Assembly (NCBI GenBank): GCA_045646525.1
Contig: JAZRKX010000022.1
Span: 1-45,408, forward strand
Length of the DNA stretch: 45,408 bases
Origin: RGIG8748 sp045646525
Lineage (GTDB): Bacteria > Bacillota > Clostridia > UMGS1810
Direction: 5' to 3'
Shown one piece after another: positions 7,854-16,456 of the stretch. Below the pieces are notes generated by a model that did no database searches, was not told the DNA's origin, and saw only the letters and a program-made list of their open reading frames with translations. A program made the translations under genes and the position numbers. Each line of letters opens with the position of its first letter. Positions within the stretch are counted from its first letter, which is position 1.

Positions 7854-8602
7854 TAGAAATCCATTATTAACATAAGTGCAAAACCTGTGAGCAGGGCATA
7901 GGTTGCGCCTCGCTCGCTGCCGTGTGAGTGAGTTTCGGGTATCATTTCGTCGCTTATAACATAGAGCATTGTGCCGCCTGCAAATGCAAGAGCAAAGGGC
8001 AGAATTGCACTTGAAATGCTTACCGCAAAGTAGCCTATGAATGTGCCGAGCACCTCAACCACACCTGTAACAGAAGCTATAAGAAGTGTTCTTTTTTTGC
8101 TTATGCCTGCAGCAATCATAGGTGCTATTATTACCATACCCTCGGGTATGTTCTGGAGAGCTATACCGCCTGCTATGGTAAGCGCTTCGGCATTGTTGCC
8201 CGTACCAAATCCCACACCTGCGGCAATGCCCTCGGGCAGATTGTGTATGGCGATAGCCATGACAAAAAGCATTACTTTGCTTAATTTCTCTGAATTTTCG
8301 GTGTGATTTTCTGCCTTGGAGTCCGAAATATTATGAAGATGAGGAACGAGCTTATCCATGAGATTAAGAACATAGGCTCCGCAGAAAATGCCTGCAACGG
8401 TTACAAATATACTAAGCCTTCCGCCGTATTCCACCGACGGCATTATAAGTCCGAAAACCGCCGCACAGAGCATAACACCCGCCGCAAAGGACAGGATGAT
8501 ATCGCTGAATTTGTGGGATATGTTTTTAAAGCTAAAGCCTATAAGAGAGCCTATGAGAGTGGCACCGCCTACTCCGAGCGCCGTAAGAAAAACTATACTC
8601 AT
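7844..8602 (-). CDS. ZIP-family metal cation transporter
   Basis: A ZIP/ZupT-type membrane transporter of divalent metals such as Zn2+ or Fe2+. The 252-residue protein has about eight membrane segments. The binuclear metal site motifs are HNLPEGIAAG and ALQNIPEGMVI, in the two central helices, and a histidine-containing cytoplasmic loop (VPHLHNISDSKAENHTEN) separates the two halves. It has its own strong promoter and lies directly upstream of the rubredoxin operon with a 35-bp gap, so an iron- or zinc-supply link to the iron proteins downstream is possible but unproven. The substrate cannot be fixed from sequence alone. Confidence 0.9.
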   Translation of the reverse strand: MSIVFLTALGVGGATLIGSLIGFSFKNISHKFSDIILSFAAGVMLCAAVFGLIMPSVEYGGRLSIFVTVAGIFCGAYVLNLMDKLVPHLHNISDSKAENHTENSEKLSKVMLFVMAIAIHNLPEGIAAGVGFGTGNNAEALTIAGGIALQNIPEGMVIIAPMIAAGISKKRTLLIASVTGVVEVLGTFIGYFAVSISSAILPFALAFAGGTMLYVISDEMIPETHSHGSERGATYALLTGFALMLIMDFYLG

Positions 8603-8626
8603 GCCAATACCTCGCTTCCGCTTGGT

Positions 8627-8655
8627 ATTATACCATAATAAAGGTGAAAAATCAA
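8627..8655 (-). promoter_or_regulatory. ZIP gene promoter with palindromic -10 region
   Basis: Minus-strand -35 TTGATT (8650-8655) and -10 TATAAT (8627-8632) are separated by 17 bp. The -10 lies inside GGTATAATACC, an 11-bp odd palindrome that a repressor could occupy. Confidence 0.65.
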
Positions 8656-8663
8656 CGAATATA

Positions 8664-8700
8664 TTTAAAAAATCACCTCAGGGCAATGCCCTGAGATGAT
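8664..8700 (-). terminator. Terminator of the GntR-ABC operon
   Basis: ATCACCTCAGGGC (8672-8684) pairs with GCCCTGAGATGAT (8688-8700) with one mismatch and a 3-base loop. A U run follows on the minus strand, just past the permease stop. Confidence 0.85.
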
Positions 8701-8705
8701 TAATT

Positions 8706-10610
8706 TTACAGTTCAGAAAATATTTGGGGAAGCTTTTCCTTGTCATAGGAACATGATGCCGAGAATGTAAATCCGTCTTTTGTTGTGTAGTCTACAAAAA
8801 CGTTGTAGACATTGTTTATATCGTAATATTTGCGCTTGTCTATTATGTTGTTGTAGGCATCATAAAGCTGTGCGAGTTTCTCTTCGTCTGTTACGGTACA
8901 GGACAGAACTTCCTCGTCTTTGGCATGAGGGTCTGTTATTCTCACATTAACAGCTTTTATATCCTCCGCCTTGGGAAGAAGCTCATATACACCTGCTTTT
9001 TTGAGAGCCTCTATGGTGTTTACAGCGTTTTCGTGTACTTCAAATTTTATATATTCCGAGAGCTTATCCTCCGATTTTTCATCATAGTATTCCCAGTGAA
9101 TTCCTATGTCCATGGACGGATAGTTCTCATCATCGCGGAAGTTTTCGTACGGATAGCTTCTCATGTCCTCTTTTATGGCTTCCACAAGGATGTGCATGTC
9201 CTCGTTGTCAGGATAGAGCATTATATTTCCGCTTTTTAAACGCCTGTCAGATATTTCTGCGTACACGACCTCTTTCTCACCGTCTTCTATAAGCTTAAAG
9301 TAACCCTTTCTGAATTCCTCTGTTTCATATATGGGTCTTAAATATTCTTCGTCTCCCGTCATATCCAGCGTATATTCACGGCACAGAGTTTTGCCGTTTT
9401 TGAGATTGTATTTTATGGATATCGAGGAAAACATTCCATTATATGGATGGCTTTCCTGCTTCTCTATAAGGTGGGAGTGAAGAGCAACTATATTTTCCAA
9501 ATCTTCTCTTTCGGTAAAATCGGGCTCTTGGTATACAGCATGGTTGTTTACTGTTACAGAGGAGATTTTATCGATGTCGGGAACTCTCTTTTCATAGCCT
9601 GTAAGGTCAAAGTGTATTACCGCACAGAATATAAGCGCAAAAGCTGTATATGAAATTACAGGAAGTACACAACCCTTAAAGTCAAGGGACTTCTTGGATA
9701 TCATGTGTGCAATAGCAGTTCCTAAAATACCAAACGGCAGTATCATAAGCAGACTAGTGCTGTCCAGCACCGCTTTAGCATACAAATATCCGATGCCGCT
9801 TGCAAGTGTTGCAATTATACCTATGAATACGGGTATAAGCCACTTAAATGAAATTACTTCACCGTGAGACTCGGACTTTCTTATGCGGTACAGGGCATAT
9901 GCGCCCAGCAGAAATACAACAGATATTACAGGGTATACATACCATTTTTCAAAAGCCACTTTGAGAGGTTCTAAGTACAGAATGTTCATAAAGTCATAGG
10001 TATAATTCTTAGTGTATCCGAATATTTCGCTTCGCGCAATCTCTGTAAAAAGAGACATAAAGGTCAGCGGCAAAACGGAGAAACCAGCAGTAAATACCAC
10101 AGTTCCTAAAGGATTTCCCGTCATCATATTTACAATGAGTGTAAGGGAAAGAATAATCATTGTATATGAAAAGGTTACATATACAAATTTACCTATTTCG
10201 AACAGTTCAACTACGGAACACACTTTGCCGAATGTAAGTGCAACAAGTATTATACCCGCAATTATAATAGGAGTGATAAGTATTGTAAGTGCGGAGATAA
10301 GCTTTGTGATAAACACGCTGCTTCGTTTTATGGGCAGAGAGTGAATCTGCGATACAGAGCCGTTAAAATGCATGTAGCTAAATAAAATCACACCTGTTCC
10401 GAGACTGAATATTACAGAGCTTACAAAGCCCATAGTTCCCCATGTATAGAAGCTTGCGCCATAGTATGAGGAGTGGTACAGGCACATGTTGTAAAGAGGT
10501 ATGATGCAGCCCACTATAAGAAGCAGAGTGTGTGCGGCGCCTATCCACCAGTATCTTTTCATATCCGAAAGAAACAACGCTTTATTAAAGAATGATGTTC
10601 TGGAACTCAT
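8706..10610 (-). CDS. ABC-2 type permease with large extracytoplasmic C-terminal domain
   Basis: This is the membrane subunit of an ABC exporter, 634 residues. About ten hydrophobic segments fill the first 370 residues. A hydrophilic region of about 260 residues follows (from about YEKRVPDIDKISSVTVNN) with no further membrane spans, presumably outside the membrane. A longer start at 10649 is possible, but the ATG at 10610 (MSSRTSFFNKALF) is preferred for the GGGAGG site 8 bases upstream. It overlaps the ATPase gene by 26 bases, so the two are coupled. The arrangement with a GntR regulator resembles the Bacillus ytr operon, which responds to cell-wall antibiotics; the substrate here is unknown. 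Confidence 0.82.
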   Translation of the reverse strand: MSSRTSFFNKALFLSDMKRYWWIGAAHTLLLIVGCIIPLYNMCLYHSSYYGASFYTWGTMGFVSSVIFSLGTGVILFSYMHFNGSVSQIHSLPIKRSSVFITKLISALTILITPIIIAGIILVALTFGKVCSVVELFEIGKFVYVTFSYTMIILSLTLIVNMMTGNPLGTVVFTAGFSVLPLTFMSLFTEIARSEIFGYTKNYTYDFMNILYLEPLKVAFEKWYVYPVISVVFLLGAYALYRIRKSESHGEVISFKWLIPVFIGIIATLASGIGYLYAKAVLDSTSLLMILPFGILGTAIAHMISKKSLDFKGCVLPVISYTAFALIFCAVIHFDLTGYEKRVPDIDKISSVTVNNHAVYQEPDFTEREDLENIVALHSHLIEKQESHPYNGMFSSISIKYNLKNGKTLCREYTLDMTGDEEYLRPIYETEEFRKGYFKLIEDGEKEVVYAEISDRRLKSGNIMLYPDNEDMHILVEAIKEDMRSYPYENFRDDENYPSMDIGIHWEYYDEKSEDKLSEYIKFEVHENAVNTIEALKKAGVYELLPKAEDIKAVNVRITDPHAKDEEVLSCTVTDEEKLAQLYDAYNNIIDKRKYYDINNVYNVFVDYTTKDGFTFSASCSYDKEKLPQIFSEL

Positions 10611-11484
10611 ATCCCATACCTCCCAACTCATATATAAATACTTCCTCAAGCGTAAGCGGAATAATATCGCATAAAACAGGGTTGAACGAATTAATCTCCC
10701 TTTCCGTCTCAGCGATATCGCCCCTTACTATAAGCATATGCACTCTTCCTGTGGATTCGGTGTGGAGAACATTGGGGTTTTTTGCTATTTTTTCGGGTAT
10801 TCCGTTTTCAAAGGCAACCTGTATTTTGTGTATGTTTCCTTTGAGGTCATAAAGAGATTTTTGCAGAACTATCTGACCCTTGTGCATTATGCCGACATGG
10901 TCGCACACATCCTCAAGCTCTCTCAGGTTATGGCTCGATATAAGGACGGTGGTTTCGTTTTCCGCCACATCCTGCAAAATTACGCGCCACACATTGCGCC
11001 TCATTACAGGGTCGAGTCCGTCTACAGGCTCATCGAGTATCATAACTTTCGGTCTGGTGCATATCCCGAGCCAGAATGCCACCTGCTTTTGCATACCCTT
11101 GGAAAGCCTGCGCACCTTTCTTTTGGTATCTATTTTAAAAACTTCCTTTAAGTTCTCGTACCTCTCGTCGCTCCATGACGGATATATGCGCTTATAGAAT
11201 TTTGCCATATCGTCTATGGAATAGGTGGGGTAGAAGTAGAGGTCATCGCCTATGTATATTATATCGGATTTTATTTCGGTATTTTCGTATACCTTTTTGC
11301 CGTCCACGGTTACATCGCCGCTGTCAGATGAGTATATTCCCGTAAGATGCTTAATAAGCGTAGTTTTTCCTGCTCCGTTAGGCCCCAAAAGACCGTACAC
11401 AGAGCCTTTTTCCACACATAGCGATACACCGTCAAGTGCTTTAAAGCCGTCAAAGGTCTTTGTGAGGTTATTTACCTTAATCAT
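10585..11484 (-). CDS. ABC transporter ATP-binding protein (YtrB-like)
   Basis: This is the cytoplasmic ATPase subunit for the downstream permease, 299 residues. It has Walker A GPNGAGKTT (residues 34-42), the ABC signature as LSKGMQKQ instead of LSGGQ, Walker B VMILDEPVDGLDP, and the switch histidine in SSHNLRELEDVCDHVG. The degenerate signature and the roughly 70-residue C-terminal extension are usual in ABC-2 antibiotic/bacitracin-type exporters. Its ATG overlaps the stop of the regulator gene (TAATG) and its 3' end overlaps the permease, so all three are one translationally coupled unit. Confidence 0.92.
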   Translation of the reverse strand: MIKVNNLTKTFDGFKALDGVSLCVEKGSVYGLLGPNGAGKTTLIKHLTGIYSSDSGDVTVDGKKVYENTEIKSDIIYIGDDLYFYPTYSIDDMAKFYKRIYPSWSDERYENLKEVFKIDTKRKVRRLSKGMQKQVAFWLGICTRPKVMILDEPVDGLDPVMRRNVWRVILQDVAENETTVLISSHNLRELEDVCDHVGIMHKGQIVLQKSLYDLKGNIHKIQVAFENGIPEKIAKNPNVLHTESTGRVHMLIVRGDIAETEREINSFNPVLCDIIPLTLEEVFIYELGGMGYEFQNIIL

Positions 11485-11855
11485 TACTTATCCTCCTTAT
11501 ATATTTCGCTTAGAATTTCCTGGAGCTCCTCTTTTGGGTGACCCAGAAATTTAAGCTCGCGGACAACGCTTGTAAGTGTTTCAAAAAGATTATCGGTATC
11601 TCTTTCGCAAGCTGCCTTTTTCTGCGGTGCCACAAAACTGCCCCTGGCTTTTTGAGAATAGATGTACCCCTCGTTTTCCAAATCCTTATATGCCTTTTGT
11701 ATGGTGTTTGGATTTATTGTAAGTGAGGCAGCAAGCTCCCTTACGGACGGGATTTTCTCGTTTTCCTTGAGCACGCCCATTATGATGAGATTTTTCATTT
11801 TGTCCTTTATCTGTTCGTATATAGGCCTGCGGTCTCCGAAATCCAGTTGAAGCAT
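11484..11855 (-). CDS. GntR-family (YtrA subfamily) transcriptional regulator
   Basis: A 123-residue repressor-like protein. The N-terminal winged helix-turn-helix is typical of GntR (PIYEQIKDKMKNLIIMGVL, then KIPSVRELAASLTINPNTIQKAY, then LENEGYIYSQKARGSFV). The short helical C-terminus with no ligand domain marks the YtrA subfamily, which controls adjacent ABC transporters. The ATG at 11855 (MLQLDFGDRRP) is chosen for the GAGGAG site just upstream; the 22-codon upstream extension would overlap the promoter. The stop overlaps the ATPase start. Autoregulation through the inverted repeat 11879-11901 is a likely inference. Confidence 0.9.
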   Translation of the reverse strand: MLQLDFGDRRPIYEQIKDKMKNLIIMGVLKENEKIPSVRELAASLTINPNTIQKAYKDLENEGYIYSQKARGSFVAPQKKAACERDTDNLFETLTSVVRELKFLGHPKEELQEILSEIYKEDK

Positions 11856-11878
11856 GTAATCACTCCTCTCTGTACCAT

Positions 11879-11921
11879 CTGTATTAATACAAATAATACA
11901 GTGTATTTTTTGTTTTGTCAA
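11879..11921 (-). promoter_or_regulatory. Promoter and operator of the GntR-ABC operon
   Basis: Minus-strand -35 TTGACA (11916-11921) and -10 TATTAT (11893-11898) are 17 bp apart. The inverted repeat CTGTATTA (11879-11886) / TAATACAG (11894-11901), 7-base spacer, covers the -10, as expected for a YtrA-type repressor site. An overlapping perfect 12-bp palindrome, TGTATTAATACA, lies at 11880-11891. Confidence 0.75.
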
Positions 11922-11930
11922 CAGTTTTTT

Positions 11931-11968
11931 GGAAAATAAAAGAAATCTGCAATAAAATACAGATTTCT
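11931..11968 (-). terminator. Terminator of the alaX-like gene
   Basis: AGAAATCTG (11941-11949) pairs with CAGATTTCT (11960-11968), and a U-rich tract follows on the minus strand. It lies 7 bases after the alaX-like stop codon. Confidence 0.75.
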
Positions 11969-11975
11969 CATAAAA

Positions 11976-13127
11976 TTAATTATTATTAAAAAAACTTTCT
12001 ATATCTTCCTGTAAGGCACCAAATGTTCCCGAAGACATATTGCCCTTGCCCCCGCCTTTTCCATTAAGCGATGCATTTGCTTTGGCTGTTATTTCGTATA
12101 TATCTTTATCGTCTGATATTATTATATATCTGTAGCCCGTATCATCGCTTCCTGTGAGCACAACGGCAAAAGCGGATGTTTTTTCCTTTAAATCATTTGC
12201 CGCAAGTCTTAAGTAGCCTGCATCAAGGTCGTTTGCAAACAGGCAGATGTTTCGGTCTGTATATTCCAAAGAATCAATCTTTGATTTTATTATTTGTTTT
12301 GTCTTTTCGGAAAGCTTTATTTTAAGATGAGATATGTCCTCTGTAAGCTTTCTTACTCCCTCTGCGATGTTCTCCTGCTTTACGGATATCATAGAAGATA
12401 TTTCCTTTGAGGCTTTGTACCTTTTGTTGTAATCCAAAAGTGCATCGAAACCGCAAAGGATATTAAGTCTCATTCCGCCTTTGTAATGAATGGCATCGAG
12501 AATTTTTATAATACCGATTTCGCCCGTGTATTTAACATGGGGTGCACAGCAGGCGCATTTGTCCGCATCGCCTATGGTTACAAGGCGCACATTTTCTGTT
12601 ATATCGCCTTTTGCTCTGTAGGTTTCGGTCTTTATTTCTTCTTCTGTAAGATAGCGCGCAGTTACGGGCATGTTTCTGAATACAGCTTCGTTGGCCAGAT
12701 ATTCAATCTTTTCTATATCTTCATCGGAAAGGGGTGAGCTCAAATCCATGGTTACATAGTCATCGCCAAGGTGAAATCCCACATTTTCGCATCCGAAAAG
12801 CTTGTGTGCCACACCGCATATTATGTGCTCACCGCTATGGTTTTGCATGTTGCGGAATCTCAGCTTAAAGTCTATTTTGCCGTGAACGGTTTTGCCCTTC
12901 TCAAAAGGCTCTCTGCTGTAGTGGTATATTGTATCTCCGCAAAGCTCTGCGTGGCATACAGCTTTGCCGTCTATAGTTCCCCTGTCCGAACATTGACCGC
13001 CCTCTTCGGGAAAAAAGAGTGTTCTGTCAAGCTCGGTTTTGTATAAATCTCCTGCCTTTTCACAGCTTAGAACTACGGCGTCAAATTCCGTAGCATAGCT
13101 GTCGTTATCGTATAATTTCTGTGTCAT
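11976..13127 (-). CDS. AlaX-type alanyl-tRNA editing protein with DHHA1 domain
   Basis: This is a free-standing homologue of the AlaRS editing and C-terminal domains, expected to hydrolyse Ser- (and Gly-) mischarged tRNA-Ala. The 383-residue protein has the AlaX N-terminus (LYDNDSYATEFDAVVLSC, RTLFFPEEGGQCSDRG), the zinc-site pair HSGEH (residues 97-101) and CCAPH, a coiled-coil middle (ENIAEGVRKLTEDISHLKIKLSEKTKQ) and a C-terminal DHHA1 domain ending in the glycine-rich LNGKGGGKGNMSSG. This is the long AlaX form. The ATG at 13127 is required because the upstream in-frame ATG at 13163 lies within the promoter spacer. It is monocistronic. Confidence 0.92.
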   Translation of the reverse strand: MTQKLYDNDSYATEFDAVVLSCEKAGDLYKTELDRTLFFPEEGGQCSDRGTIDGKAVCHAELCGDTIYHYSREPFEKGKTVHGKIDFKLRFRNMQNHSGEHIICGVAHKLFGCENVGFHLGDDYVTMDLSSPLSDEDIEKIEYLANEAVFRNMPVTARYLTEEEIKTETYRAKGDITENVRLVTIGDADKCACCAPHVKYTGEIGIIKILDAIHYKGGMRLNILCGFDALLDYNKRYKASKEISSMISVKQENIAEGVRKLTEDISHLKIKLSEKTKQIIKSKIDSLEYTDRNICLFANDLDAGYLRLAANDLKEKTSAFAVVLTGSDDTGYRYIIISDDKDIYEITAKANASLNGKGGGKGNMSSGTFGALQEDIESFFNNN

Positions 13128-13143
13128 GATATCACCCATGGAA

Positions 13144-13172
13144 ATTATACAAAAAATCTCCATTTATGTCAA
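13144..13172 (-). promoter_or_regulatory. Promoter of the alaX-like gene
   Basis: Minus-strand TTGACA (13167-13172) and TATAAT (13144-13149) are perfect consensus elements with 17-bp spacing. They end about 17 bp before the chosen start, which rules out the longer reading frame. Confidence 0.85.
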
Positions 13173-13180
13173 ATATCTTA

Positions 13181-13209
13181 TTTACGAAACCCGAAGAATA
13201 TGTTACAAT
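13181..13209 (+). promoter_or_regulatory. Promoter of the DUF975 gene
   Basis: TTTACG (13181-13186) and TACAAT (13204-13209) have 17-bp spacing. It diverges from the alaX promoter, with the -35 boxes only 8 bp apart, so the two may influence each other. Confidence 0.65.
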
Positions 13210-13234
13210 ATTAGGTAGTAAAGGAGGTATCAAT

Positions 13235-13969
13235 ATGAAATACGCAGAGGATTTCAGAAGAGACGCAAGAGAAGCCCTAAAGGGCAGATGGGGTATAGCC
13301 GTTATTGCGGGACTTATAGCTTCGCTCCTTGGTGCAGTTACGGAAAGTGCCCCTGAGGTGAGCTTGAATATGGGTTCCTCGGGCGGGGAAACAAACATTA
13401 ATGTACTGCCCTTTATAAACGGAATAACTCCGCAGATGAAAGCTCTTCTTGTGGGAGGACTTACCTACATATTTATAATAGCACTTATAATGGCGGCTTT
13501 GTATTTTATATTGGGCGGCGTAGTGGAAATCGGCTATGCAAAATTCAACATAAACATTGCGGACCGCAAAAATGCAGGAATTGATAATTTATTCGGATAT
13601 TTTTCCATATGGAAGAGTGCGGCTGTAATGAGAATTTTAAAGGGCTTATACATTTTCTTATGGTCGCTTTTGTTTATAATTCCAGGTATCGTGGCAGCTT
13701 ACAGCTATGCCATGACAAGCTATATCATGGCAGAAAACCCCGATATGACAGCAGGCGAGGCGATATGTGCATCCAAACAGATGATGATGGGCAACCGCGG
13801 ACGCTTGTTCTGTATGCTCTTAAGCTTCATAGGATGGGATATACTTTGTGTACTTACACTTGGTATAGGAAGCCTGTGGATTACACCTTACAAGCAGGCG
13901 GCAACTGCAGCTTTTTACCGCGAGGTATCGGGCACTTTGGCTTTCGAAGGAGAATATGTAACAGAATAA
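13235..13969 (+). CDS. DUF975 family membrane protein
   Basis: A 244-residue integral membrane protein of the DUF975 family, which has no established function. It begins with the family-typical basic helix (MKYAEDFRRDAREALKGRWG) and has about five to six membrane segments. The conserved IMAENPDMTAGEAICASKQMMMGNRGRLF segment precedes the last spans, and the ITPYKQAATAAFYRE end is also family-typical. The ATG at 13235 is preferred over an in-frame ATG at 13166, which lies upstream of the promoter; AAGGAGGT precedes it by 7 bases. The next gene starts 12 bases downstream, so it is co-transcribed with the secreted SLH/PstS-like protein. Confidence 0.85.
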   Translation: MKYAEDFRRDAREALKGRWGIAVIAGLIASLLGAVTESAPEVSLNMGSSGGETNINVLPFINGITPQMKALLVGGLTYIFIIALIMAALYFILGGVVEIGYAKFNINIADRKNAGIDNLFGYFSIWKSAAVMRILKGLYIFLWSLLFIIPGIVAAYSYAMTSYIMAENPDMTAGEAICASKQMMMGNRGRLFCMLLSFIGWDILCVLTLGIGSLWITPYKQAATAAFYREVSGTLAFEGEYVTE

Positions 13970-13981
13970 GGAGGTATTTGT

Positions 13982-15682
13982 ATGAAAAGAAAGCTCATTG
14001 CATTTTTAACGGTACTCACACTTATTCTTTCGTGCGCAGTATGTGTATCGGCAGAGACAGAAGCTGATGGCAAAGCCTTTGAAACAATACACATACCCTA
14101 TAAAGAAGAGGGCGAGTACGATTGGCGCAAGGTTGTAAAGGCGCGCTATGCCGATACAAAAGAACCTATTGCACTTTCTCTTACATATGATGATTCTCTT
14201 TATGCAACTGTCCCTTTAGACAGAGCAGATGATAAAATAGAAGCTTTTGTCACCGAGTACATATCCTTTGCCGACAACGATGACAGTATGTACGAATTCC
14301 ATGTGTTTGAGGAATTGTCACGCTCGGGAATCGTACGCGGAAATGACAAGGGCGAAGCAAAACCGTTAAATCCCATTACAAGAGCAGAGGCAACTGCAAT
14401 GCTCATGCGCTTTCTTGGACTCGAAAACGATGCGGACACTTCCAAGAGGTTTTCGGATGTAGACGAAAGCAAGTGGTACTACAGCGTTATCATGTCGGCA
14501 TACAGACACGGACTTGTTATGGGTGATTCGGAAGATACCTTTTCACCTCAAAGAAACATCACGCGTGAGGAATTTACCGTTATGGCATCGCGCGCGGTTA
14601 AATATGCAAATCTGGGCTATCCCCAAGGTTCTGTTATCAAATATGCAGATGCTGACAAAGTATCCTCCTGGGCTCAGGAAGCATACGATATGCTGGGAAG
14701 CTATGTTCAGTCCGATTACGATTATGAGGATGAGGAAGAAATGAATCCCGTAAGGATTCTTAATCCAAGGACCAATGCCACAAGGTACGATGTTGCATAT
14801 CTTCTGTACAACATAGAGAGACTCTGTCAGGTATATCCGTCATCCGATGCCATGAAATTCGGCTTTGACAAAAATATGCCTGTAATCGACGGCTCGACCT
14901 CTACATATCCATTTACCGAGGCGGTATATGAAAGGTTGTTTTCCAACGGGGGCAATCACCCCCAAAAGCCGTCCAAACACAGCAAGAGCCATGCCACATA
15001 CCAAAGGCTTATAAAAGGCGAGATAGATATGAGCTTTGCCTCGGTATATCCCGCGAGCGACATACTTGCACTTGCAGAGCAAAACGGTGTGGAAATAGAG
15101 CTTATACCCATAGCCTACGATGCAATGATATTCTTTACCAATGCCGATAACAGCGCAAAAGGGCTTACAAAAGAGGAGATAAGCAACATATATGTAAATA
15201 ATGCTTATAAAAACTGGAATGAGGTTTCAGGTCCCGATGCACTTATGTATCCTTACTGCCGAAATAATGACAGCGGAAGCCATGCCCAGATGGAAAAGCA
15301 CTTTTTAAACGGCAAGGATATACACCCAGAGGTTCAAAAGGAAACATCGTACACCATGTCCAATGTGCTTACAGATGTTATGTCCTCCAAAACAGAAAAC
15401 CCCATAGGCTACGGTCTTGGCTACAGTATTTACTATTATTTTAACAACATGGATTTGTTCTATAACACAAAGACCGAACTCAAGCTTTTGGAGATAGAAG
15501 GGGTATACCCCACAGATGAAACAATAGCAGACGGAAGCTATCCGCTTTCAAACAATACCTATATAGCAATTCTTAAAAATGCGCCTGAGAATTCACCGTC
15601 TCGCAAGATGGCGGAATACATGATTACACCTGCGGGTCAGGATTGCGTTGAAAGTGCAGGTTTCGGAAGACTTTTGAAGTGA
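13982..15682 (+). CDS. Secreted SLH-domain protein with PstS-like phosphate-binding domain
   Basis: A 566-residue exported protein. Residues 1-24 form a signal peptide (KRK, hydrophobic core, CVSA cleavage region). Residues about 105-285 hold two clear S-layer homology motifs (LNPITRAEATAMLMRFLGL...FSDVDESKWYYSVI and FSPQRNITREEFTVMASRAV) and a weaker third, which anchor proteins to the cell wall. From about residue 300 the sequence resembles PstS-type binding proteins: IDGSTSTYPFTEAVY, NNDSGSHAQMEKHF, GYGLGYSIYYY, and YPLSNNTYIAIL near the end. It probably holds phosphate or a similar anion at the cell surface. No pst permease genes are present nearby. The ligand is inferred. Confidence 0.8.
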   Translation: MKRKLIAFLTVLTLILSCAVCVSAETEADGKAFETIHIPYKEEGEYDWRKVVKARYADTKEPIALSLTYDDSLYATVPLDRADDKIEAFVTEYISFADNDDSMYEFHVFEELSRSGIVRGNDKGEAKPLNPITRAEATAMLMRFLGLENDADTSKRFSDVDESKWYYSVIMSAYRHGLVMGDSEDTFSPQRNITREEFTVMASRAVKYANLGYPQGSVIKYADADKVSSWAQEAYDMLGSYVQSDYDYEDEEEMNPVRILNPRTNATRYDVAYLLYNIERLCQVYPSSDAMKFGFDKNMPVIDGSTSTYPFTEAVYERLFSNGGNHPQKPSKHSKSHATYQRLIKGEIDMSFASVYPASDILALAEQNGVEIELIPIAYDAMIFFTNADNSAKGLTKEEISNIYVNNAYKNWNEVSGPDALMYPYCRNNDSGSHAQMEKHFLNGKDIHPEVQKETSYTMSNVLTDVMSSKTENPIGYGLGYSIYYYFNNMDLFYNTKTELKLLEIEGVYPTDETIADGSYPLSNNTYIAILKNAPENSPSRKMAEYMITPAGQDCVESAGFGRLLK

Positions 15683-15861
15683 TTTAAACATCAAATCCAA
15701 GCAAATAATTTTGGGATATTTACTAAAACAGAAAAAATTAATTCCAAAATAAGCAAAAACTAAATATTTATTTTGTATATTCATATTTTTATCGATAGTT
15801 TGTACGGAATATATTATGGTCTAATACACCAAATCCAAATATTTTTTGGAAATATAAAAAA

Positions 15862-15879
15862 TGCAAGAAAAATTTTGCA
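15862..15879. promoter_or_regulatory. Possible Lrp-type site upstream of lrp
   Basis: TGCAA (15862-15866) and TTGCA (15875-15879) flank an 8-base AT spacer, 16 bp upstream of the lrp -35 box. Another spaced TGCA pair follows. The layout resembles Lrp/AsnC sites. The rest of the 267-bp intergenic region 15683-15949 is AT-rich with nothing else recognised. Confidence 0.35.
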
Positions 15880-15895
15880 AAATACATAAATGCAC

Positions 15896-15924
15896 TTTAC
15901 TTTTTAGGGCGTTTTTTGTATAAT
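15896..15924 (+). promoter_or_regulatory. Promoter of lrp-pnt
   Basis: TTTACT (15896-15901) and TATAAT (15919-15924) have 17-bp spacing, 25 bp upstream of the lrp start. Confidence 0.75.
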
Positions 15925-15949
15925 TTTATGTGGAATGAGGTGAAAAGAG

Positions 15950-16405
15950 ATGGATGCGATAGATTATCGTATTTTGGCCTGTCTTAAAGAAAATTCGCGT
16001 GAAAATGCTACCAACATAGGTGCAAAGATTAATCTTTCTACCTCTGCTGTCATAGAGCGTATAAAGAAGCTCGAAAGCTCAGGTCTTATAGAACAGTATA
16101 CTACTATAATAAACCAGAGCAAGCTCGGAAGAGAACTTATGGCGTTTATAACCGTAAGGCTCGAACACCCCAAGCACTACGAGAATTTTGTAGAGGTTGT
16201 AAATGCACATCCTTCTATAGCGGAGTGTTATTACATAGCGGGAGATTTCGACTTTATCTTAAAGGTAGTTACAAGGTCGGGTAAAAATCTCGAAGAGATT
16301 TTAAACAGCGTCAAGTCCATAGAGGGTGTATCTATGACACGCACCTCCGTGGTACTGTCGGAAAACAAGCGCGAGGTTTCGCTTCTTCCCGACAAGACAG
16401 AATAG
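15950..16405 (+). CDS. Lrp/AsnC family transcriptional regulator
   Basis: A 151-residue Lrp-type regulator. The N-terminal helix-turn-helix (IDYRILACLKENSRENATNIGAKINLSTSAVIERIKKLESSGLI) is followed by a RAM effector-binding domain (residues about 65-140, FITVRLEHPKHYENFVEVVNAHPSIAECYYIAGDFDFIL), which usually binds an amino acid. GAGGTG precedes the ATG. No terminator separates it from pntAA, which starts 51 bases later, so it is the first gene of the transhydrogenase transcript and probably controls it and itself. The effector is unknown. Confidence 0.93.
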   Translation: MDAIDYRILACLKENSRENATNIGAKINLSTSAVIERIKKLESSGLIEQYTTIINQSKLGRELMAFITVRLEHPKHYENFVEVVNAHPSIAECYYIAGDFDFILKVVTRSGKNLEEILNSVKSIEGVSMTRTSVVLSENKREVSLLPDKTE

Positions 16406-16456
16406 AAATCAAACATTAAAAATTAAATATATAAAATGAAGAAAGGATTTGATGTT

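Noticed and set aside
13128..13163. Longer N-terminus of the AlaX-like protein
   Set aside because: The upstream ATG falls within the consensus promoter, so it would not be transcribed.
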